Of a stretch of DNA of 64,000 nucleotides, positions 41,932-54,470 are shown one piece after another. Below the pieces are notes generated by a model. That model saw only the letters and a list, made by a program, of their open reading frames with translations, searched no databases and was not told the DNA's origin. The stretch spans positions 65,205,447 to 65,269,446 of the forward strand of contig CM057477.1 in assembly GCA_030035585.1 (NCBI GenBank), read 5' to 3'. Source of the DNA: Dugong dugon. Taxonomy: Eukaryota; Chordata; Mammalia; Sirenia; Dugongidae. Numbering within the stretch: the first letter of the stretch is position 1; each line of letters starts with the position of its first letter. The translations under genes were made by a program, and so were the position numbers.

Positions 41932-44900
41932 ATGAACCAAAACAAAACAAAGCACTACAAAATAACAGCAATAAACTCAAACCTATCAATAATTAGACTA
42001 AACGTAACTGGACTAAATGCACCCATAAAGAGACAGAGAGTGACAGAATGGATAAAAAATAACAGGATCCATCAATATGCTGTCTACAAGAGACACACCT
42101 TAGAAATAAAGACATAAATTTATTAAAAATCAAAGGATGGGGAAAAAATACATCAAGCTAACAACTACCAAAAAAGAGCAGGAGTGGCAATACTAATCTC
42201 AGATAAAAGGCTTTAAAACAAAATCCACCATAAAAGACAAAGAAGGGCATTATATAATGAGTAAAGGACAATCCATCATGAAGACATAACCATAGCACAT
42301 ATCTATGCACCCAATGACAGGGCTCCAAAATACATAAAACAAACTTTAACAGCACTGAAAAGGGAAATTTACAGTTCCACAATAATAGTAGGAGACCTCA
42401 ACGCATCATTTTCGGTAAAGGACAGAACATCTAGAAAGAAACTTAACAAAAATACAGAAGATCTAAAGGCCACAATCAGCCAACTTGAACTCATAGACAT
42501 ATATAGAACAATACACCCAACAGCTACACAGTATAGCTGCAATGCACATGGAATGTTCTCCAGAATGGACTACATCTTAGGTCAAAAAAGAAACTTCAAC
42601 AAAATCCAAAACACTGAGATGATACAAAGTATTTTCTCTGATCACAGTGCCATCAAAGCAGAAATTAACAACAGGAAGAGCAAGGAAAAAAAAACAAATA
42701 CATGGAAACTGAATAACAGTCTGCTTAAAAACCACTGAGTAATAGAAGAAATCAAAGATGGAATCAAAAAATTCCTAGAATCAAATGAGAATGAAAATAC
42801 ATCATACCAAAACTTTTGGGACACAGCAAAGGCAGTGCTCAGAGGTCAATTTATATCAATAGACACACACATCAAAAAAGAAGAAAGGGAAAAAAAATCA
42901 AAATATTATCTACACAACTCAAACAAATAGAAAGAGAACAGCAAAAGAAGCCCACAGGCACCAGAAGAAAGAAAATAGTAAAGATCAGGGCAGAAATAAA
43001 TGAAATAGAGAATAGGAAAAAATCAACAAAACCAAAAGTTGGTTCTTTGAAAGGACCAACCAAATCGACATACCACCAGCCAAACTGACAAAAGAGAAAC
43101 AGGAGAGGATGCAAATAACCCAAATAAGAAATGAAATGGGAGACATTACAACAGACTCAATTGAAATAAAAAGGATCCTAACAGAGTATTACAAAAAACT
43201 ATACTCCAACAAATTTGAATACCTAGAGGAAATGGATAAATTTCTAGAAACATACTGCCTACACAAACTAACACAAAATGATGTCAAAAATCTGAACAGA
43301 CCCATAACAAGAGAAGAGATAGAAAAGGTAATAATTAAAAAAAAACAACTTCCAATTAGAAAAAGCCCTGGCCTAGATGGCTTCACTGGACAATTCTAGC
43401 AAACATTCAGAGAAGACCTTAAACCAGTACTATCAAACTATTTCAGAACATAGAAGAGGAAGGGATACTTCTAAATTCATTCTACAAAGGCAGCATAACC
43501 CTGATACTAAAACCAGGCAAAGACACCACAAAAAAAGAAAATTACAGACCAATATATCTTATAAATATAAATGCAAAAAAATTCTCAAGAAAATTCTAGC
43601 CAATAGAATTCAGAATCATATCAAAAATAATAATAATAATAATACACCACAACCAAGTGGGATTCATACCACATGTGCAAGGATGGTTCAAAATTAGAAA
43701 ATCAATCAACGTAATCCACCACATAAATTAAAATAATCACATCTTCCTCTCAATTGACACAGAAAAAACATTCGACATAGTCCCATACCCATTCCTGATA
43801 AAAACGCTCAATAAAATAGATATAGAAGGGAAATTCCTCAACATAATAAAGGGCATCTATATAAAACCAGGAAACCCTGCTGGTGTAGTGGTTAAGAGCT
43901 AAAGCTGCTAACCAAAAGATCAGTAGTTTGAATCTACCAGGCGCACCTCGGAAACCCTATGGGTTTTTTGGTTATACAAAATCAACTGCCAACATCATTC
44001 TTAATGGAGAGAGGCTGAAAACATTCCTTTTGAGAACAGGAACAAGACAAGGATGCCCTTTATCACCACTCCTATTTAACATTGTGCTGGAAGTCCTAGC
44101 TAGAGCAATGAGGCAATAAAAAGAAATAAAGGGCATCCAAATTGGTAATGAAGAAGTAAAACTGTCCCTGTTTGTGGATGATATGATCCTATACATAGAA
44201 AACTGAAAAGAATCCATGAGAGGAACTACTAGAAAGATTCAGCAGAGTAGCAGGATACAAGATAAACATAACAAAATCACTTGGATCCCTATACACCAAT
44301 AAACAGAATGATGAAAAGGAAATCAGGAAAGCAATACCATTTACAATAGCCCCTAAAAAATTAAAATACTTAGGAATAAATCTAACCAAGGATGTAAAGG
44401 ACCTATACAAAGAAAACTACTGCAAGAAACCCAAAGGGATCTACATAAATGGAAAAACATCCCGTGCTGATGGATAGGTAGACTCAACATAGTGAAAATG
44501 ACAATTCTAACCAAATCAATTTATAAATACAATGCAATCCCGATCCAAATACCAACAACATTCTTTAAAGAGATGGAAAAACTAATCATTAACTTTATAC
44601 AGAAAGGGAAGAAGCCCTGGATAAGTAAAGCTCTATTGAAGAAGAAGAATAAAGTAGGAGGACCCCCCACTACCTGACTTCAAAACCTACTATACAGCCA
44701 TGGTAGTTAAAACAGCCTGGTACAATAACAGATACATTGACCAATGGAACAGAACTGAGAACTCAGATGTAAATCCATCCACCTATGGTCACCAGATCTT
44801 TGACAAGGGCCCAAAGTCCATCAAACGGGGAAAAGATGTCTATCTGCAAAAAAATGAAACAGGACCATACCTCACACCATACACAAAAACTAACTCAAAA

Positions 44901-45813
44901 TGAATCAAAGACTTAAAAATAAAATTAAAAACTATAAAGATCATGGAAGAAAAAATAGGATCAACACTGGAGGCCCTAATACATGACGTTAACAGGATAC
45001 AAACCATAACTAAGAACACACAAACTTCAGAAGATAAGCTAGATAACTGGGATCTTCTAAAAATGAAACGCTGATGCTCATCAAAAGACTTCACCAAAAG
45101 AGTAAAAAGAGAACCTACAGACTGGGAAAAAATTTGGGGCTATGACAAATCCGACCAAGATCTAATCTCTAAAATCTACAGGAAAAACCAACACCTCTAC
45201 CACAAAAAGACTGATAATCCAATTAAAAAATGGTCAAGGGATATGAACAGACACTTCACCAAAGAAGACATTCAAGTGGCTAACAGACACATGAGGAAAT
45301 GCTTGAGATCACTAGTCATTAGAGAAATGCAAATCAAAACCACAATGAGATACCATCTCACCCCAGCATTACTGGCACAAATCAAAAAAAAAAGGAAATA
45401 ACAAATGTTGGAGAGGCTGCAGGGAGACTGGAACTCTTATGCACTGCTGATGAGAATACAAAATGGTACAAACATTTTGGAAAATGATATGGTGCTTCCT
45501 TAGAAAACTAGAAATAGAAATACCATATGATCCAGCAATCCTACTCCTAGGAATATATCCTAGAGAAATAAGAGCAGTCACATAAATAGACATATGCACA
45601 CTCATTTTCATTGCAGCATTGTTCACAACAGCAAAAAGATGGAAATAGCTTAGATGTCCATCAACAGATGAATGGAGAGGCAAACTATGGTACATACACA
45701 CAGTGCAGTACCACACAACAATAAAGAACAATGATGAATCTGCAAACTATCTCACAACATGAATGAATCTGGAGGGCATTATGCTGAGTAAAATAAGTCA
45801 ATCACATAAGGAC
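41932..45813 (+). pseudogene. L1 A ORF2 relic (endonuclease and reverse transcriptase)
   Basis: The N-terminal endonuclease reads NSNLSIIRLNVTGLNAPIKR (41970-42035). The RT has RKSPGLDGFTG (about 43360), the [14 protein letters not shown] box (44035-44080) and [14 protein letters not shown] (about 44160), where FVDD stands in place of the FADD of element B. The C-terminus has QPLxHNMNESGGHYAE-like text near 45770. There are several in-frame stops plus a SINE, so no protein is possible. Confidence 0.85.
43870..43973 (+). mobile_element. AfroSINE with internal deletion, inside L1 A
   Basis: The head and B box are intact ('gtagtttgaatctaccaggc'). Then the sequence jumps from CGGAAACCCTATG straight to GGTTTTTTGGTT, so the RTE-derived middle and tail are missing. 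Similar flanks (ctatataaaacc, gttatacaaaatc) suggest a target duplication. Confidence 0.88.
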
Positions 45814-45892
45814 AAATATTGTATGAGACCACTACTATAAAAACTGATAAAAATGTTTATACACAAAAAGAAACAATCTTTGATGGTTACGA

Positions 45893-45915
45893 GGGAGGGG
45901 AAGGGCGGGGATGGG
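45893..45915 (+). other. G-run tract in the L1 3' UTR (possible G-quadruplex)
   Basis: Five G runs, GGGAGGGGAAGGGCGGGG followed by ATGGG, with loops of 1-2 bases. This is a strong quadruplex pattern on the L1 sense strand. L1 3' UTRs of many mammals carry such a polypurine tract. Confidence 0.8.
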
Positions 45916-47091
45916 AAAACACTAATAGATGATAGATAAGTGGTAACTTTGGTGAAGGGTGAGACAGTACACAATACCGGGGAAGCCAGCACAACTTGTA
46001 CAAGGAAAGGTCATGGAAGTTCATAGACACATCCAAACTCCCTGAAGGACCAGATTACCAGGCTGAGGGCTGTGGGGTCCATGGTCTCAGGGAACATCTA
46101 GCTCAATTGGCATAATATAGTTTATAAAGAAAATGTTCTACATTCTACTTTGGTGAGTAGTGTCTGGGGTCTTAAAAGCTTTTGAGTGGCCATCTAAGAT
46201 ACTCCACTGGTTTCACCCTGTCTGGAACAAGGAAGAATGAAGAAAAACAAATACACAAGGGAAAGATTAGTCCAAAGGACTAGTGGACCACAACCACTAC
46301 AGCCTCCACCAGACTGAGTCCAGCACAACTAGATGGTGCCTGGCTACCAGCACTGAGTGCTCTGACAGGGATCACAGCAGAGGGTTCCAACAGAGCTGGA
46401 GAAAAATGTAGAACAGAACCCTAACTCACAAAAAAAGACTAGATTTACTGGCCTGACAGAGACTAGAGAAACCCCGAGAGTATGGCCCCTGGCCACTCTT
46501 TTAGCTCAGTAGTGAAGTCACTCCCGAGGTTCACCCTTCAGCCAAAGATTAGACAGGCCCATAAAACAAAACGAGTCTAAAGGGGCACACCAGCCCAGGG
46601 GCAAGGACTAGGAGGCAGGAGGGCACAGGAAAGCTGGTAATAGGGAACCAAAGGTAGAGAAGGGGAGAGCGTTAGCATGTTGTGGAGTTGGTAACCAACC
46701 AACGTCACAAAACAATATGTGTAATAACTGTTTAATGAGAAGCTAGTTTGTTCTGTAAACCTTCATCTAAAGTACAATAATAAAAAATTAATTCATTAAA
46801 AAAAAAAGACTGCAGCATTAAATCCTGCCTCAGTTTCCAGCCTGCTGGTCTGCTCTGCAGATATCAGAATTGTCAGGTTCTCTGGAGAACCCTGACTCCT
46901 ACATATGGAAAATGTTATACCAGGCTAACACTAATCAAACTTATGAATGAAGAGGTGAAATCACTACAAATTCTAGAAATATTAAAAGGACAATAGGGAC
47001 TATCATGAACAATGTTATTAGTAAATCTAACAACTTTGATAAAATGGTCGAATTCCTTGAAAGATGCAAGTTTAAAGGCTCATTCACTATA

Positions 47092-47210
47092 TAAAACCAG
47101 TTGCCATCCAGTCAATTTTGACTGATAGCAACCCTATAGGACATAATAGAACTGCTCCATAGGGTTTCCAAGGAGTGTCTGGTGGACCTGGTTAGCAGCC
47201 GAGTTTTTAG
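47092..47210 (-). mobile_element. AfroSINE, short type, antisense, head truncated
   Basis: 'aaaccagttgccatccagtc' at the left, 'ggtttccaaggagtgtctgg' in the middle. The head is lost after 'cctggttagcagccgagttt'. Confidence 0.88.
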
Positions 47211-47239
47211 ATAATGTAAAAAGCCCTAGATCTATTTTT

Positions 47240-47594
47240 TTTTTTATTGTACTTTAGCTGAAGTTTTACAGAACAAATAGTTTCTCATTAAACAGTCAGT
47301 ACACCTATTGTTCTATGACATTGGTTAACAACCCCATGACGTGTCAACACTCTCCCTTCTCAACCTTGGAGGACCTTTTGTTTTCTGGTGAAAATATACA
47401 TAGCCAAAGTTACACCATTTCAAAAGTTTGTACCTGTACAATTGAGTGACACGGATTACATTCTTCTTGTGCTGCTATTCTCACTATCCTTTTCCAAATT
47501 ATTCCATCACCATTATCTTCAATTCACTGCCCCCTAGGCTTCACATCAAACCTTTTGAGTTGCTGTTGTCAATTTGATCTCACATAGCTAATTC
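47240..47594 (-). other. Probable L1 3'-transduced segment
   Basis: Beyond the internal poly(T) at 47595-47611 lie 222 bases of non-L1 sequence (47373-47594), then a second, 5'-truncated L1 3' end (about 47240-47372) whose A-tail touches the outer target duplication. One 17-bp duplication encloses everything, so the whole block came in as one insertion. Confidence 0.75.
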
Positions 47595-48571
47595 TTTTTT
47601 TTTTTTTTTTTGTACCTTAGATGAAGTTTTACAGAACAAATAGTTTCTCATTAAACAGTTAGTACACATATTGCCCTATGACAGTGGTTAGCAACCCCAC
47701 GACATGTCAACATTGTCCCTTCTCAACATTGGGTTCTCTATCACCAGCTTTCTTGTCACCTCCTGCCTACTACTCCTTGTCCCTGGACTGCCGTGCCTCA
47801 TTAGTCCCATTTTGTTTTATGAGGCTGTCAAATCCCCAGCTGAACGGTGAACCTTGTGAGTGACTTCATCACTGAGCTAAAAGGATGTCCAGGGACCAAA
47901 CTCTCAGGGTTTCTCCAGTCTATCAGGCTAGTAAATCTGGTCTTTTTTTGTGAGTTAGAATTTTGTTCTACATCGTTTTCCAGCTCTGTCCAGTACCTTC
48001 TGTTGTGATCCCAGTCAGAGCAGTCAGTGGTGGTAGCCGGGCACCATCTAGCTGTACTGGACTCAGTCTGGTGAAGGCCATGGTAGCTGTGGTCCATCAG
48101 TCCTTTGGACTAATCTTTTCCTTGTATCTTGTTCTCTTCATTCTGCCTTGCTCCCGAAGGGGTGAGACCAGTGGAGTATCTTAGATGGCCGCTCACAGGC
48201 TTTTAAGACCCCAGACACTACTCACCAAGGTAGAATGTAGAACATGGTCTTCATAAGCTGTGTCATGCCAACTGAGCCAGATGTTCCCCGAGACCATGGT
48301 CCCCACAGCCCTCCGCCCAGCAATTGAGTCCCTCAGGGAGTTTGGAAGTGTCTATGGAGCTTCCATGATGACCTTTTCTTGTACAAGTTGTGCTGGCTTC
48401 CCCAGTATTGTGTACTGTCTTACCCTTCACCAAAGTTACCACTCTTCTATTGTCTATTTAGCTCCCTCCACCAATTCTTCCATCCCTGGTAACCAACAAA
48501 GATTGTTTCTTTTTGTGTGTAAACTTTTACATGAATTTTTACAGTAGAGGTCTCATACAATATTTGTCCTT

Positions 48572-51500
48572 TCATGATTGACTTATTTCACTCAGCATAA
48601 TGTCCTCCAGTTTCATCCATGTTATGAGATGCTTCACAGATTCATCATTGTTCTTTATCATTGCATAGTACTCCATTGTGTGCATGTACCATAGTTTGTT
48701 TATCCCTTCATCTGTTGATGGGCATCTAGGTTGTTTCCATCGTTTTGCTATTGTGAACAATGCTGTAATGAATATGGGTGTGCATATGTCTATTCATGTA
48801 ACAGCTCTTATTTCTCTAGGATATATTCCTAGGAGTTGGATTGCTGGATCGTATGGTATTTCAATTTCTAGCTTTCTAAGGAAGTGCCATAAATTTTCCA
48901 AAATGGTTGTATCATTTTGCATTCCAACCAGCAGTACATAAGAGTTCCGATCTTCCCGCAGCCTCTCCAACATTTGTTATTTCCAGTGTTTTTGATTCGT
49001 GCCAGTAATGCTGGGGTGAGATGGTATGTCATTGTGGTTTTAATTTGCATTTCTCTAATGGTTAGTGATCACGAGCATTTCCTCATATGTCTGTTGGCCG
49101 CTCGAATGTCTTCTTTGGTGAAGTGTCTGTTCATTTCCTTTGCCCATTTTTAAATTGGATTATTTGTCTTTTTGTTGTAGATGTGCTGGACTTTCTTATC
49201 GATTTTAGAGATTAGACCTTTGTCTGACTTGTAATGTTCAAAATTTTTTCCCAGTCTGTAGGTTCTCTTTTTACTCTTTTGGTGAGGTCTTTTGATGAGC
49301 ATAACTGTTTCATTTTTAGAGGATCCCAGTAATCTAGCTTATCTTCTGGGGTTTGTGTGTTGTTGGTTATGGTTTGTATCCTGTTAATGCCATGCATTAG
49401 GGCCTATAGAGTTGATCCTATCTTTTCTTCTATGAACTTTATAGTTTTTGGCTCTATATTTAGGTCTTTGATCTAAATTGAATTAGTTTTTGTGTATGGT
49501 GTGAGGTATGGGTCCTGTTTCATTTTTTGCAGATGGACATCCAGTTTTGCTAGCACCGTTTGTTAGAAAGACTATCTTTTCCCCATTTGATGGACTTTAG
49601 GCCCTTGTTGAAGATCAGGTGACCATAGGTGGATGGATTTACATCTGGGTTCTCAATTCTGTTCCATTGGTCAGTGTATCTGTCGTTGTACCGGTACCAG
49701 GCTGTTTTGACTACCATAGCTGTATAGTAGGTTCTGAAGTCAGGAAGTGCGAGTCCTCCTACTTTATTCTTCTTCAGTAGAGCTTTACTTATCCAGGGCT
49801 TCTTCCCTTTCCATATAAAGTTAATGATTAGTTTTTCCATCTCTTTAAAGAATGTTGTTGGTATTTGGATCGGGATTGCATTGTATTTATAAATTGATTT
49901 GGTTAGAATTGTCATTTTCACTATGTTGAGTCTACCTATCCATCAGCACGGGATGTTTTTCCATTTATGTAGATCCCTTTGGGTTTCTTGCAGTAGTGTT
50001 TTGTAGTTTTCTTTGTATAGGTCCTTTACATCCTTGGTTAGATTTATTCCTAAGTATTTTAATTTTTTAGGGGCTATTGTAAATGGTATTGCTTTCCTGA
50101 TTTCCTTTTCATCATTCTGTTTATTGGTGTATAGGGATCCAAGTGATTTTGTTATGTTTATCTTGTATCCTGCTACTCTGCTGAATCTTTCTAGTAGTTC
50201 CAGTAGTTTTCTCGTAGAGCCTTTTGGGTTCTACGTATAGTATCATATCATCTGCAAACAGGGACAGTTTTACTTCTTCATCACCAATTTGGATGCCCTT
50301 TATTTCTTTTTCTTGCTTTATTGCTCTAGCTAGGACTTCCAGCATGATGGTAAATAGGAGTGGTGATAAAGGGCATCCCTGTCTTGTTCCTGTTCTCAAG
50401 GGGAATGTTTTCAGCCTCTCTCCATTAACAATGATGTTGGCCTTTGGTTTTGCATAGATGCTCTTTATTATGTTGAAAAATTTCCCTTCTCTACCTATTT
50501 TATTGAGAGTTTTTATCAGGAATGGGTGTTGGACTTTGTCGAATGCCTTTTCCGTGTTAATTGAGATGATCATGTGATTCTTTTCTTTCCTTTTATTTAT
50601 GTGGTGGATTATGTTGATTGATTTTCTAATGTTGAACCATCCTTGCATACCTGGTATGAATCTTACTTGGTCTTGGTGTGTTATTTTTTTGATATGATGC
50701 TGAATTCTATTGGCTAGAATTTTGTTGAGAATTTTTGCATGTATATTCATGAGTGATAGTGGTCTGTAATTTTCTTTTCTTGTGGCATCTTTGCCTGGTT
50801 TTGTTATCAGGGTTATGCTGGCTTCAAAAAATGAATTTGGAAGTATCCCTTCCTTTTCTATGTTCTGAAATAGTTGGAGTAGTGTTGGTATAAGCTCTTC
50901 TCTGAATGTTTGGTAGAATTGTCCAGTGAAGCCATCTGGGCCAGGGATTTTTTTTTGTTGGGAGGTTTTTTTTGTTACCTTTTCGATCTCTTCTCTTGTT
51001 ATTGGTCTGTTCAGTTTTTCAACATCACTTTGTGGTAGTTTGGGTAGGTATTGTGTTTCTAGAAATTCATCCATTTCCTCAAAGTTTTCAAAGTTGATGG
51101 GGTACAGTTTTTCATAATACTCTGTTATAATCCTTTTTATTTCAGTTTGTTCTGTTGTAATGTCCCCCATTTCATTCTTATTTGGATTATTTGAGATCTC
51201 ACCTGTTTTTCTTTTGTCGTTCTGGCTAGTGGTTTGTCGATTTTGTTGATCCTTTCAAAGAACCAACTTTTGGTTTTGTTGATTCTTTCTATTGTTTTTC
51301 TATTCTCCATTTCATTTATTTCTTCTCTGATCTTTATTATTTGCTTCCTTCTAGTGTCTGTGGGCTTTTTGTGCTGTTCTCTTTCTATTTGTTCGAGTTC
51401 TGTAGTTAATGTTTTGATTTTGTCCCTTTCTTCTTTTTTGATATATGCACCTATTGTTATAAATTGTCCTCTGAGGACTGCCTTTGCTGTGTCCCAAAGG

Positions 51501-52357
51501 TTTTGGTATGATGTGTTTTCATTCTTGTTTGATTCTAGGAATTTTTTGATTCCATCTCTGATTTATTCTATTACCCAGTGATGTGTAAGCAGGGTGTTAT
51601 TCAGTTTCCAAGTACTTGCTTTTTTTTTTCTTGGTCTTCCTGTTGTTAATTTCTACCTTGATGACATTGTGGTCAGCGAAGATACTTTGTATTATCTCAG
51701 TATTTTTTATCTTGTTCAGGATTGCTCTGTGGCCTAAGATATAGTCTATTCTGGAGAATGTTTCATGTACATTGGAAAAGAATGTGTACTTTGCAGCTAC
51801 TGGGTGGAGTATTCTATATATGTCTATGAGGTCACGTTGTCTGATTGTGCCCTTTAGGTCTTGTGTATCTTTGCTGAGTTTCTTTCTGGTTGTTCTGTCC
51901 TATACCAAGAGTGGTGTGTTGAAGTCTCCTACAATTATTGTGGAACTGTCAATTTCTCTTTTCAGTGCTGTTAGAGTCTGTTTTATGTTTTTGGAGTCCT
52001 ATCATTGGGTGCGTAGATGTTTATTATGGTTAGGTCCTCATGATGGATAATCTCCTTAATCATTATATAGTGTCCTTATTTGTCTTTTGTAGTGGATTTT
52101 GTTTTAAAGTCTATTTTATCTGAGATTAGTATTACCACACCTGCTCTTTTTTGGTAGCTGTTTGCTTGATATACTTTTTTCAATCCTTTGATATTTAATA
52201 AATTTATGTCTTTGTTTCTGAGGTGTGTCTCTTGTAGACAGCATATGGATGGATCCTGTTTTTTTATCCATTCTGTCACTTTCTGTCTCTTTATGGGTGC
52301 ATTTAGGTCATTTACATTCAGTGTAATTATTGGTAGGTGTGAGTTTATTGCTGTCAT
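48572..52357 (-). pseudogene. L1 B ORF2, partly open
   Basis: Starts MTAINSHLPIITLNVNDLNA (endonuclease). A 349-codon open stretch at 50121-51170 holds the [49 protein letters not shown] and [16 protein letters not shown] with the catalytic FADD. The C-terminus at 48572-48760 has [20 protein letters not shown]. Shifts and stops separate these parts, so it should not make active protein, although the RT core is intact at the catalytic residues. Confidence 0.88.
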
Positions 52358-52789
52358 TTTGTAGTGCTTTGTTTTGTGGTGCTGATGTTCTCTTTGTTCC
52401 TTTACTGTCCTGTGCTGAATTCCTTTTGTTTGTGGATTTTTTTCATTTTTTTTGTTTTTGTAGGTTTTTTTTTTTTTTTAACTGAGACTTTATGTTTTTC
52501 TTCTCTATTTTGATGAGTAGGTTTATTAACTTTCTTTGTGGTTACCTTGAAATATACCCATATCGTCCTAGGTTTGAACCAGTCTATTATCACTTGGTAT
52601 TACCTTGCCTTCCTTTCCATTAAAAGGTTCTATACCTACTCTGTTTATTCCTTCTTTCATTGTTCTGACGTTGTTGTCATTTACAGATTAACCTCTCTGG
52701 TTCCCTGTTGTAATTCTTTCGGTTTTGGGTAGTCCTTAAGAGTTCATTTCCTGGGTTGGTATCTGGTTGGTACCATCTCATGTCCTATA

Positions 52790-54470
52790 TTCAGCCTGTG
52801 ATCTGGTGTTGTTTGTTCTCAGATTGAAGGACTCCCTTTAATAAGTCTTGTAAGTTTGGTTTGGTTTTTACATAGTCCCTTAATTTCTGTTTATCTAGAA
52901 ATGACTTAATTTCACCATCATATTTGAACGAGAGCTTTTTAGAATATATTATTCTTGGCTGGCAATTTTTTTCTTTCAAGATTTTATATATGTCATCCCA
53001 TTACCTTCTTGCCTGCATGGAGTCTGCTGAATAATCTGAGCTTAGTCTTATTGTTTCTCCTCTGTTTGTGACTTTTTGTTATTCTCAAGCTGCTCTCAGG
53101 ATTCTTTGTCTTTGATTTTAGCGAGTGTGATTATGATATGTCTCGGTGATTTTCTTTTGGGGTCTATCCTATATGAGGTTTGTTGAGCTTCTTGGATGGT
53201 CAACTTTTCATCTTTCTGTCAGCAATTCTTCAATGATCCTCTCTGTATTTTCTGTTTTCTCCTCCTGTTCTGGAACTCTGATCACTCGCAGATTTTTGCA
53301 TTTGGTTGTATCCAACATAATTCTCGATTTTTTTTTTTCATTTTTCTTCATTCTTTTTTCTGATTTTTCCTCAGAATTGTATCCAAGTGTTTGTCTTCAA
53401 TTTCCCTGATCCTGTCTTCCATTGTTTCAAACCTGTTCCTCAGCCCTTCTATGACACTGTCCATTTCTGAAATCTTGTTGTTTATCTTTAGGATTTCTAA
53501 TTGTTGTTTTTGTATGATTTCTAGTTATCATGGTTTGAATTATGTCCCCCAATAAATGTGTATACCAGTTTGGCTGGGCCATGATTCCTGATACCGTGTG
53601 ATTTGCCTATATGTTGTAAATCCCACCTCTATGATGTTAATGAGGGAGGATGGGTGGCAGTTGTGTTAGTAAGGCAGGACTCAGTCACAAGACTGGATTG
53701 TATCCTGAGGCAATGTCTTGAGGTAGAAAATACAGAACTGAGCAGAGAGACAGGGGGACCTCATACCATCAAGAAAGCAGTGCCAGGAGCAGAGCGCATC
53801 CTTTGGACCGGGGTCCCTGCACAGAGAAGTTCCTAGTCCAGGGGAACACCAAAGAAAGGAAGGTCAACAGAGAGAAAAAGCCTTCCGCTGGAGCTGATGC
53901 CCTGAATTTGGACTTTTAGCCTACTTTAACTGTGAGGAAATAAATTTCTATTTGTTAAAACCATCCACTTGTGGTATTTCTGTTATAGCAGCACTAGATG
54001 ACTAAGACACTAGTTGTGAATTTATTTTAGCATTTTGTTCCTGTATTGTTTTCTTGAATTCTTCCATTTTTTGTTTGTATTTTCCATGAATTTGTCTATT
54101 TTTCCTCATTTTCGTCTGCTTTTTGTTTCAACTTTTGGATAATTCTGAATATTAGAGATTTGAATACCCTATCAGTTAGGTCTAGTGCCTTTTCTTCTAC
54201 TGGACTCTCATCTGGTGTTTTATTTTAGGCACCTACTGGAACCATCCTGTCCTGTTTTTGTATATGTTTTTATATTGTCTGCTGTCTTCGGGGCATTCAA
54301 TAGTTATTTTTCTTGTTTATTGATTGTAGATTTGTTTGTTTCACCTTGCTTTTTTTGTTTTACTTGGTTATGTCTGAGCAGGTGGTCTGTGCATTTTTTG
54401 TTGTTTGCTCATCTGTGGGCACGATACTTTTGATCTCCTTCTCCAATGGGCAGGGTCAGTCACTCAGATA
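52790..54470 (-). pseudogene. L1 B ORF1 relic, split by an LTR
   Basis: The C-terminal part at 52791-52979 encodes NCQPRIIYSKKLSFKYDGEI then KSFLDKQKLRDYVKTKPNLQ, homologous to the same stretch in element A. The upstream coiled-coil part continues to about 54470 and is interrupted by the LTR at 53526-54009. Confidence 0.7.
53526..54009 (+). mobile_element. Solo LTR, ERVL-MaLR-like (fossil), inside L1 B
   Basis: A whole solo LTR in the MaLR style, with a start resembling the MLT1/MST 5' end and an end 'ctgttatagcagcactagat'. It is flanked by perfect 5-bp repeats CTAGT (53521-53525 and 54010-54014). It is the sense relative of the antisense copy at 1550-2064. It must be younger than L1 B, which it interrupts. 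There is no internal region, so it is a broken relic. Confidence 0.82.

Larger units (their letters stand above)
38718..46805 (+). mobile_element. Near full-length L1 (element A)
   Basis: About 8.1 kb, flanked by the 13-bp direct repeat AAGACTGCAGCAT (38705-38717 and 46806-46818). Order: long 5' UTR with repeated units, ORF1-like region, ORF2, 3' UTR of about 1 kb and an A-rich end. Its 5' start ('ggcggagccaatatggtgct') matches the 5' end of element B, so it is not 5'-truncated. Many stops and shifts break both frames, and a SINE lies in the RT domain. It is inactive, but locally nearly identical to element B, so moderately young. Confidence 0.95.

Noticed and set aside
50121-51170. 349-codon open frame as a host gene
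   Set aside because: It is the L1 reverse transcriptase ([15 protein letters not shown]) inside element B.
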